The position numbers and the translations under genes are program-made. A model generated the notes under the pieces. The model had not been told where the DNA came from. It did no database searches and was given only the letters and a program-made list of their open reading frames with translations. 64,000 nucleotides of DNA. It comes from JANQEA01 sp964466035. GTDB taxonomy: Bacteria; Bipolaricaulota; Bipolaricaulia; UBA7950; UBA9294. The stretch is taken from positions 53,883-117,882 of the forward strand of contig CAYXLR010000006.1 of the NCBI GenBank assembly GCA_964466035.1, given 5' to 3'. Positions 35,754-44,805 of this stretch are shown piece by piece. Numbering within the stretch: position 1 is the stretch's first letter; each line of letters begins with the position of its first letter.

Positions 35754-36239
35754 ATGGAACTCCGACTAACACTGAACGGCGAACCCGTAGCTGTCGAAGT
35801 GGATCCATGCACGCGGCTGATCGACCTTCTCCGCGACAAGCTCAACGCGAAGAGCGTCAAGGAGGGCTGCGGAGAGGGCGAGTGCGGGGCCTGTACCGTC
35901 CTTCTCGACGGCGAGCCGGCCTACGCGTGTCTGGTCCTCGCGGCCCAAGCGGACGGTTCGCGGATCACGACCGTGGAGGGCCTGTCGAAGGATGGCGAAC
36001 TCCACCCCGTGCAACGTGCGTTCGCCGAGACCGGGGCCGTGCAGTGCGGGTTTTGCACGCCCGGATTCATCATCGCGACCGTCGCCCTCCTCGACAGGAA
36101 TCCGCGTCCAAGCAACGACGAGATCAGAGACGCTCTCGCGGGACACCTGTGTCGCTGCACTGGGTATCGAAAGATCATGGACGCCGTCCACCGAGCGGCC
36201 GATCTGACGGCGTCGCCAAGCGTGGGAGCGGGGCGATGA
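35754..36239 (+). CDS. Molybdenum hydroxylase small [2Fe-2S] subunit
   Basis: 161-aa CoxS/XdhC-type subunit with two [2Fe-2S] clusters. The plant-ferredoxin cluster is at CGEGECGACTVLLDGEPAYAC (the last Cys is part of the set). The second, helical-domain cluster has QCGFCTPG and CRCTGY. It passes electrons from the molybdenum site to FAD. The ATG has AAGGAGGACG upstream. It overlaps the FAD subunit gene by 4 bp. The matching large subunit lies 5 kb away on the other strand (41321-43576). Confidence 0.93.
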   Translation: MELRLTLNGEPVAVEVDPCTRLIDLLRDKLNAKSVKEGCGEGECGACTVLLDGEPAYACLVLAAQADGSRITTVEGLSKDGELHPVQRAFAETGAVQCGFCTPGFIIATVALLDRNPRPSNDEIRDALAGHLCRCTGYRKIMDAVHRAADLTASPSVGAGR

Positions 36240-37081
36240 ACTACGTTCGCCCGAAGACGATCGCCAAGCTCCTCTCCGCGTTGCAGGAAGACGGCGCAGC
36301 AATCCTCTGTGGCGGGACGGACATCCTCGTCAAGATGCGTCGCGGCTTCCTCTCGCCGCGGACGCTGGTCGACGTTTCGCGCCTCGAGGAGCTGCACGGG
36401 ATCAAGGCGGTCGAAGGCGAGATCCACATCGGTGCAGCGGTTAGCGAGAACGCGATCCTGAAAAGCCCGCTCGTCGTCGAGCGGCTTCCCCTACTCGTGG
36501 AGGTGCTGAAGCGACTCGCCGCGGTCGAGATCCGAAGCCGCGGGTCACTCGGGGGAAACCTGGTCAACGCCTCGCCGGCCGCGGACAGCGCAGTTCCGCT
36601 CTTGCTCTACGAGGCACGATTGCGCCTCGTTGGACGGGCAGGCGAGCGGTGGGCCCCCGTCCGTGAGTTCTTCGTCGGACCAGGGAGGACGGCTCTCGCG
36701 AAGGGCGAGTTCATTCGGACAATCGCCATCCCCGATCCCCCCGCGGGAGTCCGCTCCTTCTTCCACAAGATCGGACGCCGCCGCGCCCTGAACATCTCGA
36801 TCGCTTCACTCGGCGTGCTGATCCGGCTCGCCGGGGAGTCGGTCGACCTCATCCGGGTCGCAGCCGGCTCGGTCGCCCCGACGCCGCTTCGGCTCGACGA
36901 GGCAGAGCGGATCCTGCTTGGTGGGCGGTTCGACGAGGGGCGGATCCGCGAGGCGGTGCAGGCCGCCGCGCGCTCCGTCTCTCCGATCGATGACGTCCGC
37001 GCCACCGCGAGCTACCGCCGACAGGTGGTTGCAGACCTTCTCGAGCGGTTCCTGCGGCAGGCGCAAAACGAATGGAAGTGA
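36236..37081 (+). CDS. Molybdenum hydroxylase FAD-binding subunit
   Basis: 281-aa CoxM-type subunit. The FAD loops are AILCGGTDILVKM (about residues 22-34) and RSRGSLGGNLVNASPAADSA (about 100-120). The C-terminal CO_deh_flav_C domain follows. It transfers electrons to NAD or another acceptor. It overlaps the small subunit gene (ATGA) and is followed after 10 bp by a PNPOx-like gene. Confidence 0.92.
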   Translation: MNYVRPKTIAKLLSALQEDGAAILCGGTDILVKMRRGFLSPRTLVDVSRLEELHGIKAVEGEIHIGAAVSENAILKSPLVVERLPLLVEVLKRLAAVEIRSRGSLGGNLVNASPAADSAVPLLLYEARLRLVGRAGERWAPVREFFVGPGRTALAKGEFIRTIAIPDPPAGVRSFFHKIGRRRALNISIASLGVLIRLAGESVDLIRVAAGSVAPTPLRLDEAERILLGGRFDEGRIREAVQAAARSVSPIDDVRATASYRRQVVADLLERFLRQAQNEWK

Positions 37082-37091
37082 GGAATCGACG

Positions 37092-37481
37092 ATGGCTGTG
37101 TGGTGCGATGAGCTGGCAAAGGCGTGGGATCAGCGGAAGGGGCCGGTCGTGTTTGCGACCGCCGATGCCGACAGGCTGCCGAACGCGGTCTACGTGACAT
37201 GGATCAAGCGGTTCGGCAATGCCCTCCTGCTTGCCGACAACTACTTCGACAAAACGAAAGCGAACATCTCCTCCGGGAGCCGCGGGGCGGTCGTGTTTCT
37301 GACCGCGGAGGGCACCTCGTACCAGGTGAAGGGGCCGATCGAGTACGAGACAAGCGGTCCCGCATTCGACGAGATGAAGCGGTGGCTCCCCGATCCCGAG
37401 CGGTTCCCCGGGCACGCAGCCGCCCTTCTCCACGTCGAGGAGGCATACAGCAACCGCTACGGATCGAAGCGGATTCAGTGA
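37092..37481 (+). CDS. Pyridoxamine 5'-phosphate oxidase-like flavin-binding protein
   Basis: 129-aa split-barrel protein. It has ATADADRLPNAVYVTW, the opening strands of PNPOx-like FMN/F420 proteins, and LLADNYFDKTKANI, a typical second half. The function is unknown; family members bind FMN, F420 or heme. It is the third gene of the operon with the molybdenum hydroxylase subunits. A redox role in the same pathway is plausible. Convergent with the next gene, 9 bp apart. Confidence 0.78.
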   Translation: MAVWCDELAKAWDQRKGPVVFATADADRLPNAVYVTWIKRFGNALLLADNYFDKTKANISSGSRGAVVFLTAEGTSYQVKGPIEYETSGPAFDEMKRWLPDPERFPGHAAALLHVEEAYSNRYGSKRIQ

Positions 37482-37490
37482 TGCCGACGC

Positions 37491-38105
37491 CTATCGTTCG
37501 ATCGCCTCGGCGAGCCGAGTTCCGAGCTCCCGAGCCCTCTCGAGAAGGTCTTTCGACTTCGCTGCCTCGTCCGGCTCGAAGAGGCCGGTGACGAGGAACT
37601 CGTCCCACGGCGTGATCTCGTACGCTCGAAAGAGTGCGTCGACCGTCTGCTTCAGCCCGGAGAACTTCGGCGTCGGATCGGCGGCGACGGCCACAAGGAG
37701 GCCGAGCGCTGTTTCCCCCGCCGGGCGGAGCGACACGCCTTGGTCCCGAGCGAGCGCCCTCCGAGCGCCGGTCGACTGGTTCCGATCGATGAATGCCTTC
37801 GCTGTCGAAGGCACGTTCCAGAAGTAGACGGGGGTGGCGAAAACGACTGCGTTCGCCTCAAGGAGACGGCGGCTGACCGTCTGGAAGTCGTCGATGAGGA
37901 CGCACTCGCCGGTCGCCCTGCAGCGCTGACACCCGATGCAGGCGGCGACGTTCAGTTCGGAGAGGGCAATCGTCTCGGTCTCCGCTCCGGCCCGATCCGC
38001 CCCCCGAAGGATCTCGCGAAGGAGCGTATCGGAGTTCCCGCCGCGCCGCGTGCTCGCGGCTAGCCCGAGGATTAGGGATCCAGCGTCGTGGGAGCGGTCG
38101 TTCAC
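37491..38105 (-). CDS. Iron-sulfur flavoprotein (flavodoxin-fold FMN reductase family)
   Basis: 204 aa. The flavodoxin-like fold opens with LILGLAASTRRGGNSDTLL, the FMN phosphate loop. C56, C59, C62 and C68 (CIGCQRCRATGEC) form the compact C-x2-C-x2-C-x5-C motif of archaeal/clostridial iron-sulfur flavoproteins that hold a [4Fe-4S] cluster. TPVYFWNVPSTAKAFIDR is the second FMN contact. It likely accepts electrons from ferredoxin. Physiological partner unknown. Convergent with the PNPOx-like gene. Confidence 0.85.
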   Translation of the reverse strand: MNDRSHDAGSLILGLAASTRRGGNSDTLLREILRGADRAGAETETIALSELNVAACIGCQRCRATGECVLIDDFQTVSRRLLEANAVVFATPVYFWNVPSTAKAFIDRNQSTGARRALARDQGVSLRPAGETALGLLVAVAADPTPKFSGLKQTVDALFRAYEITPWDEFLVTGLFEPDEAAKSKDLLERARELGTRLAEAIER

Positions 38106-38140
38106 GGCTCCTCCTTCAGCGCTTCCTGCATCGCAGCGGG

Positions 38141-38503
38141 CTAGGTCGACAGCCCGATCCGGTTTCCCACGTCGTCCTCGACGAGCGCGAAGTGGCCTTC
38201 GCTCGGATCGTCGAGAGACTTCGGCGTCTTCGGCATGATCACCCTTCCCCCCGCCGCCTCCACCCGCCGAAGGGTCGCGTCGATATCAGAGGCACAGACA
38301 TGGACGATCGGCCCGAGCGGCGCAATCGCTTCGGGTTTCAGCTTGAACATCCCGCCGATCCCCTCTGGCCCCTCGAAGAACAGAAACGCTTCCCACCCTT
38401 CGCGCGCGTGAAACCGCCAGCCGAACGCTTGCTCGTAAAATCGTCGGCTCCGCGAGAGGTCGGTCGTGAAAAACTCGACGTAGCAGATCGCCCCGTCACG
38501 CAC
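38141..38503 (-). CDS. VOC superfamily (glyoxalase-like) protein
   Basis: 120-aa protein with two beta-alpha-beta-beta-beta modules: CYVEFFTTDLSRSRRFYEQAFGW at the start and VHVCASDIDATLRRVEAAGG plus ALVEDDVGNRIGL in the second half. Metal ligands fitting VOC enzymes are not complete, so the activity cannot be named. It is 35 bp upstream of the iron-sulfur flavoprotein gene on the same strand and is divergent from the AOR gene. Confidence 0.78.
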   Translation of the reverse strand: MRDGAICYVEFFTTDLSRSRRFYEQAFGWRFHAREGWEAFLFFEGPEGIGGMFKLKPEAIAPLGPIVHVCASDIDATLRRVEAAGGRVIMPKTPKSLDDPSEGHFALVEDDVGNRIGLST

Positions 38504-38660
38504 TCAAGCCTCCTGTTCGTCAAGCCGGGATTCGATTCGCCTCGCGCCTGTACAGTATGATGCACAGTGCGTTAAGCTACACTTTACAACAATGGGAGGT
38601 CGAAGACCAAGGTGTCGCTCTGGACCTTCCCGTGACGTCAGTGCGAAAGGAGAGACAACC

Positions 38661-40571
38661 ATGCCGTACGGGTACCGAGGGAACATCCTCCACGTCGACT
38701 TGACAAGAGGGGAGATCGACATCGAGCACCCAGACGACTCTTTCTACCGTCGATACCTGGGCGGAAGCGCGATGGGCACCCACTACCTCCTCGCCCGAAC
38801 ACCACCGGGAGCCGATCCACTCGGCCCGGAGAACACGCTCTCTCTGATGATCGGCGTCATCACCGGTGCCCCGTTCCCCGGGCAGTCTCGCGTGACGGTG
38901 GTGGCAAAGTCCCCGGTGACCGGCCTGGTAGGCGATTCCCAGTGCGGAGGGTTCTGGCCGGCCGAGCTGAAGTTCGCTGGGTTCGACGGGATCGTGATCA
39001 TCGGCAGGTCGGCCGAACCGGTCTACCTCTGGGTCCATGACGAGCTGGCCGAGCTACGCGACGCGTCCAAGCTCTGGGGACGGTTTACGGCCGACGTCGA
39101 GAACGCGATCCGCAACGAACTCGACGACCCGAAGGTGCAGATCCTTCAGTGCGGGCCGGCCGGCGAGCGCGGCGTCCGTTTCGGTGCCCTGATTCATCAC
39201 GCGAACCGCGCGGTCGGGCGTACAGGGATGGGAACGGTGATGGCCTCGAAGAACCTTCGTGCGATCGCTGTCCGTGGCACGGGCCGTTTCGAGGCGGCCG
39301 ACGAGGCCGCCGTGCGAGCCCTGGCGAAGTGGGGCGCCGCGCACTTCGCCGACTCGGAAGTCGCCGACCTGAAGACCTACGGTACGCCGAGCATTCTCCT
39401 CCCGCAGAACGAGGCGGGCGGCCTTCCGACCCGCAACTGGTCGAGCGGTGCCTTCGAGGAAGCCGAGGCGATCAGCGCCGAGCGGATTAACGAGACGATC
39501 CTCGTCGGCAACGACACCTGCTACGGATGCATCGTCCGCTGCAAGCGCGTCGTCGAGGTAAACGACGGGCCGTTCCCGGTCGACGGCCGCTACGGCGGGC
39601 CGGAGTACGAGACGCTCGCTGCGTTCGGATCGTACTGCGGCGTCTCGGATCTGGCGGCGGTCGCGCGCGCGAACCAGCTCTGCAACATGTACGGAATCGA
39701 CACGATCACGTGCGGCGCGGTGATCGCCTGGGCAATGGACTGCGTCGAACGCGACCTCCTGCCGGCAAAACAGACCGGAGGGCTCGACCTTCGATTCGGA
39801 AGCGCCGAGGGGATGGTCCGCACCGTCGAGGCGATCGGCGAGCGAGAGGGGCTCGGAGACATCCTCGCCGAAGGAAGCGCGCGTGCGGCCGAGATCCTCG
39901 GGGTCGGCGAAGAGCTCGTCGTCGCCAGCAAGGGGCACGAGTTCCCGGCCCACATGCCCGAGGTGAAGCGAAGCCTCGCGCTAATTTACGCCGTAAACCC
40001 GTTTGGTGCAGACCATCAGTCGCACGAGCACGATCCGTCGTACGAGGGCGGATACGGGGAACGGATGGGCGAGCTTGGCCTCCACGAGACACGACCGTCG
40101 GACGTCCTCGATGACGAGAAGGTCCGCTTCTCGCTTCGCACACAGTGGCTCTACGGCGCGCTTGACAGTGTCTGCGCCTGTCAGTTCGTCTTTGGACCGT
40201 CGTTCCACCTTTACAGCTCAGGCCAGCTGGCCGAGGCGGTCTCGGCCGCGACCGGCTGGGCCGTTGACGTCAACGATCTGATGGAGGTCGGCGAGCGGCG
40301 CCTGGCGATGATGCGCCTGTTCAACCAACGCGAGGGGACCGCCGGAGAGGCCGACCGGCTCCCGCCGAAAGTATTCGAGCCACTCCGCGGCGGCCCGAGC
40401 GACGGAGCCGCCGTCGACCGAGAGGAGTTCGAGGCGGCACGAAGTCACTACTACGAGATGGCCGGATGGGACAGCAAAGGACGCGTAACCCGGACGAAGC
40501 TGGTCGCGCTCGGCCTCGACCACCTCGCCAGCGATCCGTCCATCCCATCCAAAATACGGGAGGCCCAATGA
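38661..40571 (+). CDS. aor: Aldehyde:ferredoxin oxidoreductase (tungsten, AOR family)
   Basis: Tungstopterin enzyme interconverting aldehydes and carboxylic acids with ferredoxin; 636 aa. The N terminus MPYGYRGNILHVDLTRG and DSQCGGFWPAELKFAG are AOR domain-1 marks; CYGCIVRCKR gives three Cys of the [4Fe-4S] cluster and VCACQF the last. The ATG at 38661 has AAGGAGAG upstream; an open extension 5' has no AOR likeness. It overlaps the racemase gene (ATGA). Its aldehyde or acid substrate is unknown. Confidence 0.9.
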   Translation: MPYGYRGNILHVDLTRGEIDIEHPDDSFYRRYLGGSAMGTHYLLARTPPGADPLGPENTLSLMIGVITGAPFPGQSRVTVVAKSPVTGLVGDSQCGGFWPAELKFAGFDGIVIIGRSAEPVYLWVHDELAELRDASKLWGRFTADVENAIRNELDDPKVQILQCGPAGERGVRFGALIHHANRAVGRTGMGTVMASKNLRAIAVRGTGRFEAADEAAVRALAKWGAAHFADSEVADLKTYGTPSILLPQNEAGGLPTRNWSSGAFEEAEAISAERINETILVGNDTCYGCIVRCKRVVEVNDGPFPVDGRYGGPEYETLAAFGSYCGVSDLAAVARANQLCNMYGIDTITCGAVIAWAMDCVERDLLPAKQTGGLDLRFGSAEGMVRTVEAIGEREGLGDILAEGSARAAEILGVGEELVVASKGHEFPAHMPEVKRSLALIYAVNPFGADHQSHEHDPSYEGGYGERMGELGLHETRPSDVLDDEKVRFSLRTQWLYGALDSVCACQFVFGPSFHLYSSGQLAEAVSAATGWAVDVNDLMEVGERRLAMMRLFNQREGTAGEADRLPPKVFEPLRGGPSDGAAVDREEFEAARSHYYEMAGWDSKGRVTRTKLVALGLDHLASDPSIPSKIREAQ

Positions 40572-41299
40572 TCAAACGGATTGTCTTTCTGAACATCTTC
40601 CGCGGCAACCTCTACGATACCGACTACCAGACCGTCGTCGACGCAGCGAAGGGACCGGACACCGAGGTTGACGTCTGGTCGTTCCCGAGAAGCGAGGACG
40701 GAAGCGAGGGCGATGTTTTCCATCAGCTGAAACTACATCGCTACGAGAGCCTGACCCTTTCGGCGACGCTCGGACGAGTCCAGGAGGCAGAGGCGAAAGG
40801 CTACGACGGGTTCGTAATCGGATGTTTCAACGATCCCGGGCTCGCCGAAGCACGGGAGGTGGCCCAAGGCATCGTCGTCGCGGCTCCTTGCGAAGCCTCG
40901 CTCCACGTAGCGGCAGCATTGGGACGAAGGTTCTCAGTCCTCACTGTTCGCCAAGGCCACGTGCCACAAGTCGAGGAGAATATCCGCCACTACGGGTTTG
41001 AATCACAGCTGGCGTCAGTGCGAACGATCGGCGTGCCGACCGCGGAGCTGCAAGACGACCTGAAGAAGACGACGGAGCGGTTGGTCGCCGTTGGAACACG
41101 CGCTGTCCGGGAGGACGGTGCGGACGTTCTCCTCCTCGGCTGCACAAATTACTTCGGGCTGTACGAGAAGGTCCAGCAGGAGGTCGGCGTCCCAGTGATC
41201 GATCCGATCGTCTCGTCGCTCAAGTTCGCTGAATTCCTGATCGATCTCCGCCGTCGGTTCGGCTGGCGCTACCGACGTGTCGCCGAGCTCGCCGACTGA
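40568..41299 (+). CDS. Asp/Glu/hydantoin racemase family protein
   Basis: 243 aa with two half-domains, each with a catalytic Cys: VIGCFNDPG (about residue 87) and LLGCTNYFG (about 193), as in hydantoin racemase, Asp/Glu racemase and maleate isomerase. It starts MIKRIVFLNIF. Overlap with AOR by 4 bp shows a shared transcript. It may racemise a carboxylate or hydantoin intermediate of the catabolic island; the exact substrate cannot be read from sequence. Confidence 0.83.
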   Translation: MIKRIVFLNIFRGNLYDTDYQTVVDAAKGPDTEVDVWSFPRSEDGSEGDVFHQLKLHRYESLTLSATLGRVQEAEAKGYDGFVIGCFNDPGLAEAREVAQGIVVAAPCEASLHVAAALGRRFSVLTVRQGHVPQVEENIRHYGFESQLASVRTIGVPTAELQDDLKKTTERLVAVGTRAVREDGADVLLLGCTNYFGLYEKVQQEVGVPVIDPIVSSLKFAEFLIDLRRRFGWRYRRVAELAD

Positions 41300-41320
41300 G
41301 GGACTTCGGCGATTGAGCCG

Positions 41321-43576
41321 CTACCCGTGGCGACAGGCGTCCTGCAACGCGGCCTTTATCTTCGCCGGAGACGCCGGGAGGTCCCACATCCTGACGCCGA
41401 GGGCGTCGTGGATCGCGTTCGAAATCGCGGGAGCGACCGGGACTGCAGGAGCTTCGCCGAGTCCCTTCGCCCCAAACGGGCCGTGGCCGCCCGGCCGCTC
41501 GATCAACTTCCACGTGACGACAGGCGGGAGCGAGGCAATGTGCGGGACGGCGCAATCGTGGAGCCCGATCGACCGGGTGCGAAGACCGGCGTGGTACTCC
41601 TCGGTCAACGCATAGCCAATTCCCATCATCGCGCCCCCCTCGAGCTGGCCCTCCAGCTTACACCGGTTGATCGCTCGGCCGACGTCGTAGGCCGAATGCA
41701 ACGCCTCAACCCGAACCTCGCCGGTAACCTCGTCGCACGAGATGACGGCCAGATTGGAGAAGTAGGCGTAGCCGAAGTAGACCCTGCCGCCGGCGTCGCA
41801 TCCCGCAGGGCACGTCGGTGGAGACCGGAACGTCCCCCGACTGACGAGACGCTCGCCCACGGCCGCAAGGCGCTCCGCGAACGCGAACAGGTCGGGCGAT
41901 CCGCCGTTGCCTTTACCGGCATCGGCCGCGCGGGCGACGAGCCCGTCGATTGCTTTCAGGACGGCATTCCCCGAGAAGACCGTCTGTCTGGAACCGGCGG
42001 TCGAGCCCGCGTAAAGGCCGAACCCGGTGTCGCCGCACGCCACCTCGACGTCCTCGCAATCGATGCCGAGCCGCTCTGCAGCGATCTGGCCAATCACCGT
42101 CGGCACCCCCTGGCCAATGTCGATCGAGCCAACGCGAACGACGACTCTCCGATCGGGCAGGATCTCGACCTCGGCTTCGGCGAAGTCGTCGTGGCCGAGC
42201 CCCTCGCTGTAGTTCTTCCACCCCGACGCGAAGCCGACGCCCCAGCCAGGCCTCTCCCGCACCGTCTCAACGGCTGAGTGATAGTCGTCCTCCAACGCGT
42301 CGAGCGTTTCCAGAAGGCGGCACTCCTCGCCGACGATCTCGCCCGTCGGAGCGCGATCGCCCGGCCGAAGCCCGTTGATCCGGCGGATCTCGATCGGGGA
42401 GAGCCCAAGCCGCTGCGCCGCCTCGTCGAGGAGACACTCCACTGCGAATGTCGGTTGCGGAACGCCGAATCCGCGCATCGCGCCCGAAGGAGGTGTGTTG
42501 GTGAACGCACCGCGCCCCGTGACACGAACGTGCGGAATCCGATACGGGCCGGTCCCGAAGTTGACGGAATGGGTAATCAGAATGGGGCTGAGCGTCTGGT
42601 AAGCACCGCAGTTCGCGAGGATCTCGCCCTCAAGAAAGACGAACCGACCCTTCTCATCGAATCCCGTCCGGTAGGCGAGAGACATTGGATGTCGCTTCGC
42701 CGTGAACTGAAGCGACTCCTCCCGCGTCAGGGAGAGGCGAACGCGGCGCCTCGTGACGGAGGCCGCGACCGCGAGGAGAGCCTGGACCGAGATCCCGAGC
42801 TTCCCGCCGAACGCGCCGCCGAGCGGGGGCGCGACAAGCCGAATCCGGTCCTCCGGAAGAGCGACGATCGCCGCCAGCTGCGGTCGGATCCGCTCCAGGT
42901 TTTGACAGCCGGAGTAGATGAGGAGTTGGTCGTCGCGCCACTCCGCGATCCCCGCCTCCGGCTCGAGGTACGCGTGCTCGATCGCCGGGACCCTGAAGCG
43001 CCCTTCGAAGACACGATGCGCCGCCCGACGGCCGACCTCGATGTCGCCGAAGCGGAGGGTGTATTCGATCGCTTCGTTCCCCTTTTCGAACAGCATCGGC
43101 GCCCCGTCGGAGAGGGCATCGGCGGCACCGAAGACCGGAGGGAGAGGCCGCAGTGCGACCTTTATCCGATCGACGGCTGCCGCCGCTGCGGTGGGCGTCT
43201 CCGCGACGACGAGGGCAACCGGGTCCCCGCGGTAGCGGATCCGATCCTCTACGAGGACCGGCTGATCCAGTGTGTACGGCCCATACCCGTTCAGGCCCGG
43301 GACGTCCTTCGCCGTCAGGACAGCGATGACCCCCGGAACCCGCTCCGCAGCCGACGCGTCGACGCCCCGGAGCTCAGCGTGGTCGACCTCCGGCCAGACG
43401 ACACGGCAGACGGCCGCACCCTCGTCCGGCCAGTCGCCCACGTAGAGCGGCCGTCCCCGGACGCGATCGATGACGTCTCGCGCCGGCGGAGATGTGCCAA
43501 CGCACGAGGTTTCCGGAAGCGTGTTCACTGATACTGAATGGCGGGGCCGCACGGGATCCTCCCTTGGCTCGTCCAT
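41321..43576 (-). CDS. Molybdenum hydroxylase large (molybdopterin) subunit
   Basis: 751-aa XdhA/CoxL-type subunit, N-terminal a/b-hammerhead domain then the MoCo-binding domain. Moco loops include GGAFGGKLG, AMRGFGVPQP and GSIDIGQGV. The active-site Glu is in KGLGEAPAVP near the C terminus. It lacks the CSFR loop of CO dehydrogenase, so it is a heterocycle/purine-type hydroxylase or similar. GGGAG precedes the ATG. Unusually it is not in the operon of its small and FAD subunits (35754-37081) but convergent to the racemase gene. The substrate is unknown. Confidence 0.9.
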   Translation of the reverse strand: MDEPREDPVRPRHSVSVNTLPETSCVGTSPPARDVIDRVRGRPLYVGDWPDEGAAVCRVVWPEVDHAELRGVDASAAERVPGVIAVLTAKDVPGLNGYGPYTLDQPVLVEDRIRYRGDPVALVVAETPTAAAAAVDRIKVALRPLPPVFGAADALSDGAPMLFEKGNEAIEYTLRFGDIEVGRRAAHRVFEGRFRVPAIEHAYLEPEAGIAEWRDDQLLIYSGCQNLERIRPQLAAIVALPEDRIRLVAPPLGGAFGGKLGISVQALLAVAASVTRRRVRLSLTREESLQFTAKRHPMSLAYRTGFDEKGRFVFLEGEILANCGAYQTLSPILITHSVNFGTGPYRIPHVRVTGRGAFTNTPPSGAMRGFGVPQPTFAVECLLDEAAQRLGLSPIEIRRINGLRPGDRAPTGEIVGEECRLLETLDALEDDYHSAVETVRERPGWGVGFASGWKNYSEGLGHDDFAEAEVEILPDRRVVVRVGSIDIGQGVPTVIGQIAAERLGIDCEDVEVACGDTGFGLYAGSTAGSRQTVFSGNAVLKAIDGLVARAADAGKGNGGSPDLFAFAERLAAVGERLVSRGTFRSPPTCPAGCDAGGRVYFGYAYFSNLAVISCDEVTGEVRVEALHSAYDVGRAINRCKLEGQLEGGAMMGIGYALTEEYHAGLRTRSIGLHDCAVPHIASLPPVVTWKLIERPGGHGPFGAKGLGEAPAVPVAPAISNAIHDALGVRMWDLPASPAKIKAALQDACRHG

Positions 43577-43680
43577 CGATCTCCCTTCTTACCACGTTCG
43601 GAACCGAATCCAAACACGCGATGCGTGAGCGCGGGACCCAGACCCTCTCCCTCGATGAGTACGGGAACGACGGAAGACTC

Positions 43681-43773
43681 AACGCGAGTATAGGGAGGGC
43701 TTGACCGCTGTTCAAGCGCAAATTCCGCGCGAGGGACGCACACGCGCCACGTCAGACAGTGTATACTCGCGTT
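43681..43773. promoter_or_regulatory. Divergent promoters built on a 12-bp inverted repeat
   Basis: AACGCGAGTATA (43681-43692) and its exact reverse complement TATACTCGCGTT (43762-43773) each contain a TATACT -10, one for each direction. The minus-strand promoter of the molybdenum hydroxylase gene is TTGAAC - 17 bp - TATACT. The plus-strand -10 precedes the hydroxyacid dehydrogenase gene but has a poor -35. Identical sequences around both -10s suggest one regulator controls both genes. Confidence 0.6.
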
Positions 43774-43814
43774 CAGCAGCACTGGAATCCGTCCACACGT
43801 TGGGGGAGGCGCTA

Positions 43815-44786
43815 ATGGCGAAACCGATCCTGTTGATGGCCCTTGAACTCGACCCGAAGCAGAAAGAGAAAGCTGAAGAGCGGCTCGGAGCACTCGCCGA
43901 CGTGCGGTTCTACGACCAGCTCTCGCCCGTCGAGTTCGAAGCGCTCGTCCCGAAGGTCGAAGTCCTCGTTCGCTACGGCTTCTTCAAGCCGTTTTCCGAC
44001 GAGCAGCTGGCCCGAATGAAACGTCTCCGGCTGATTCAGGTCATGGCCGCCGGCACCCAGTTTCTCGAGAACGACCCGGCCGTCCCCGAAGGTGTTGCCA
44101 TCCGCGGGGCCCGCGGGGCAAACTCAGCATCGGTCGCCGAGCAGGCGATGACCCACGTCCTCGCGCTGGCAAAGGACCTCCCGAAGCAGGACCGCACCCT
44201 CCGCAGCGGCCTGTTCGATCAGCGCTACAAGACGCGCTGCCTCGCGGAATCGACGATCGGGATCCTCGGCATCGGGAGCATCGGAAGCGAGATCGCGTCC
44301 AGGGCTCTCGCGTTCGGGATGGAGGTCCATGCGATCGATCCGTTCGCAAAGACCGACCTACCGATTGCGTCGCTCCGCCCGCCTGACGCCCTCCACGAGG
44401 TCCTTGGGCTTTGCGACGTCCTCGTCCTTTCCCTCCCTCTCACCGCGGAGACGGAGGGGATCATTGGTGCTGCCGAGCTCGCGGCCATGAAAGAGGACGC
44501 GTGCCTCGTCAACGTCGGACGAGGAGGCCTCGTCGACCAGCGCGCGCTGTACGAGCACCTCGTCGCCCATCCTCGTTTCAAGGCCGGCATCGACGTCTGG
44601 TGGAAGTACCCGGCGTTCACGAGCGAGCTGATCGAGTCCCACTGGGGATACTTGTGCGACTACCCGTTCCACCTTCTCGACAACGTGACGATGACGGCAC
44701 ACACGGCGGCGTACTCCGGGCAGGCGTGGGAGCGGATGCTCCGCGTCGTGACCGAGAACGTGATCGACTTCCTCAAAACCGCGTAA
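43815..44786 (+). CDS. D-isomer specific 2-hydroxyacid dehydrogenase family protein (paralogue 1)
   Basis: 323 aa. Rossmann loop GILGIGSIGSEIASRA (about residues 148-163), catalytic Arg in VNVGRGGLVD and His in MTAHTAAYSG. The usual DVF-x-x-EP with catalytic Glu is replaced by DVWWKYP, followed by a longer aromatic insert (ESHWGYLCDYPFHLLD). Its close relative at 54587 has DVWWDYP and the same type of insert. So it is a distinct subfamily and may not oxidise a simple 2-hydroxyacid. GGGGGAGG upstream of the ATG supports the start. Confidence 0.82.
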   Translation: MAKPILLMALELDPKQKEKAEERLGALADVRFYDQLSPVEFEALVPKVEVLVRYGFFKPFSDEQLARMKRLRLIQVMAAGTQFLENDPAVPEGVAIRGARGANSASVAEQAMTHVLALAKDLPKQDRTLRSGLFDQRYKTRCLAESTIGILGIGSIGSEIASRALAFGMEVHAIDPFAKTDLPIASLRPPDALHEVLGLCDVLVLSLPLTAETEGIIGAAELAAMKEDACLVNVGRGGLVDQRALYEHLVAHPRFKAGIDVWWKYPAFTSELIESHWGYLCDYPFHLLDNVTMTAHTAAYSGQAWERMLRVVTENVIDFLKTA

Positions 44787-44805
44787 GCCTTCGCGTTCGT
44801 CGCGG

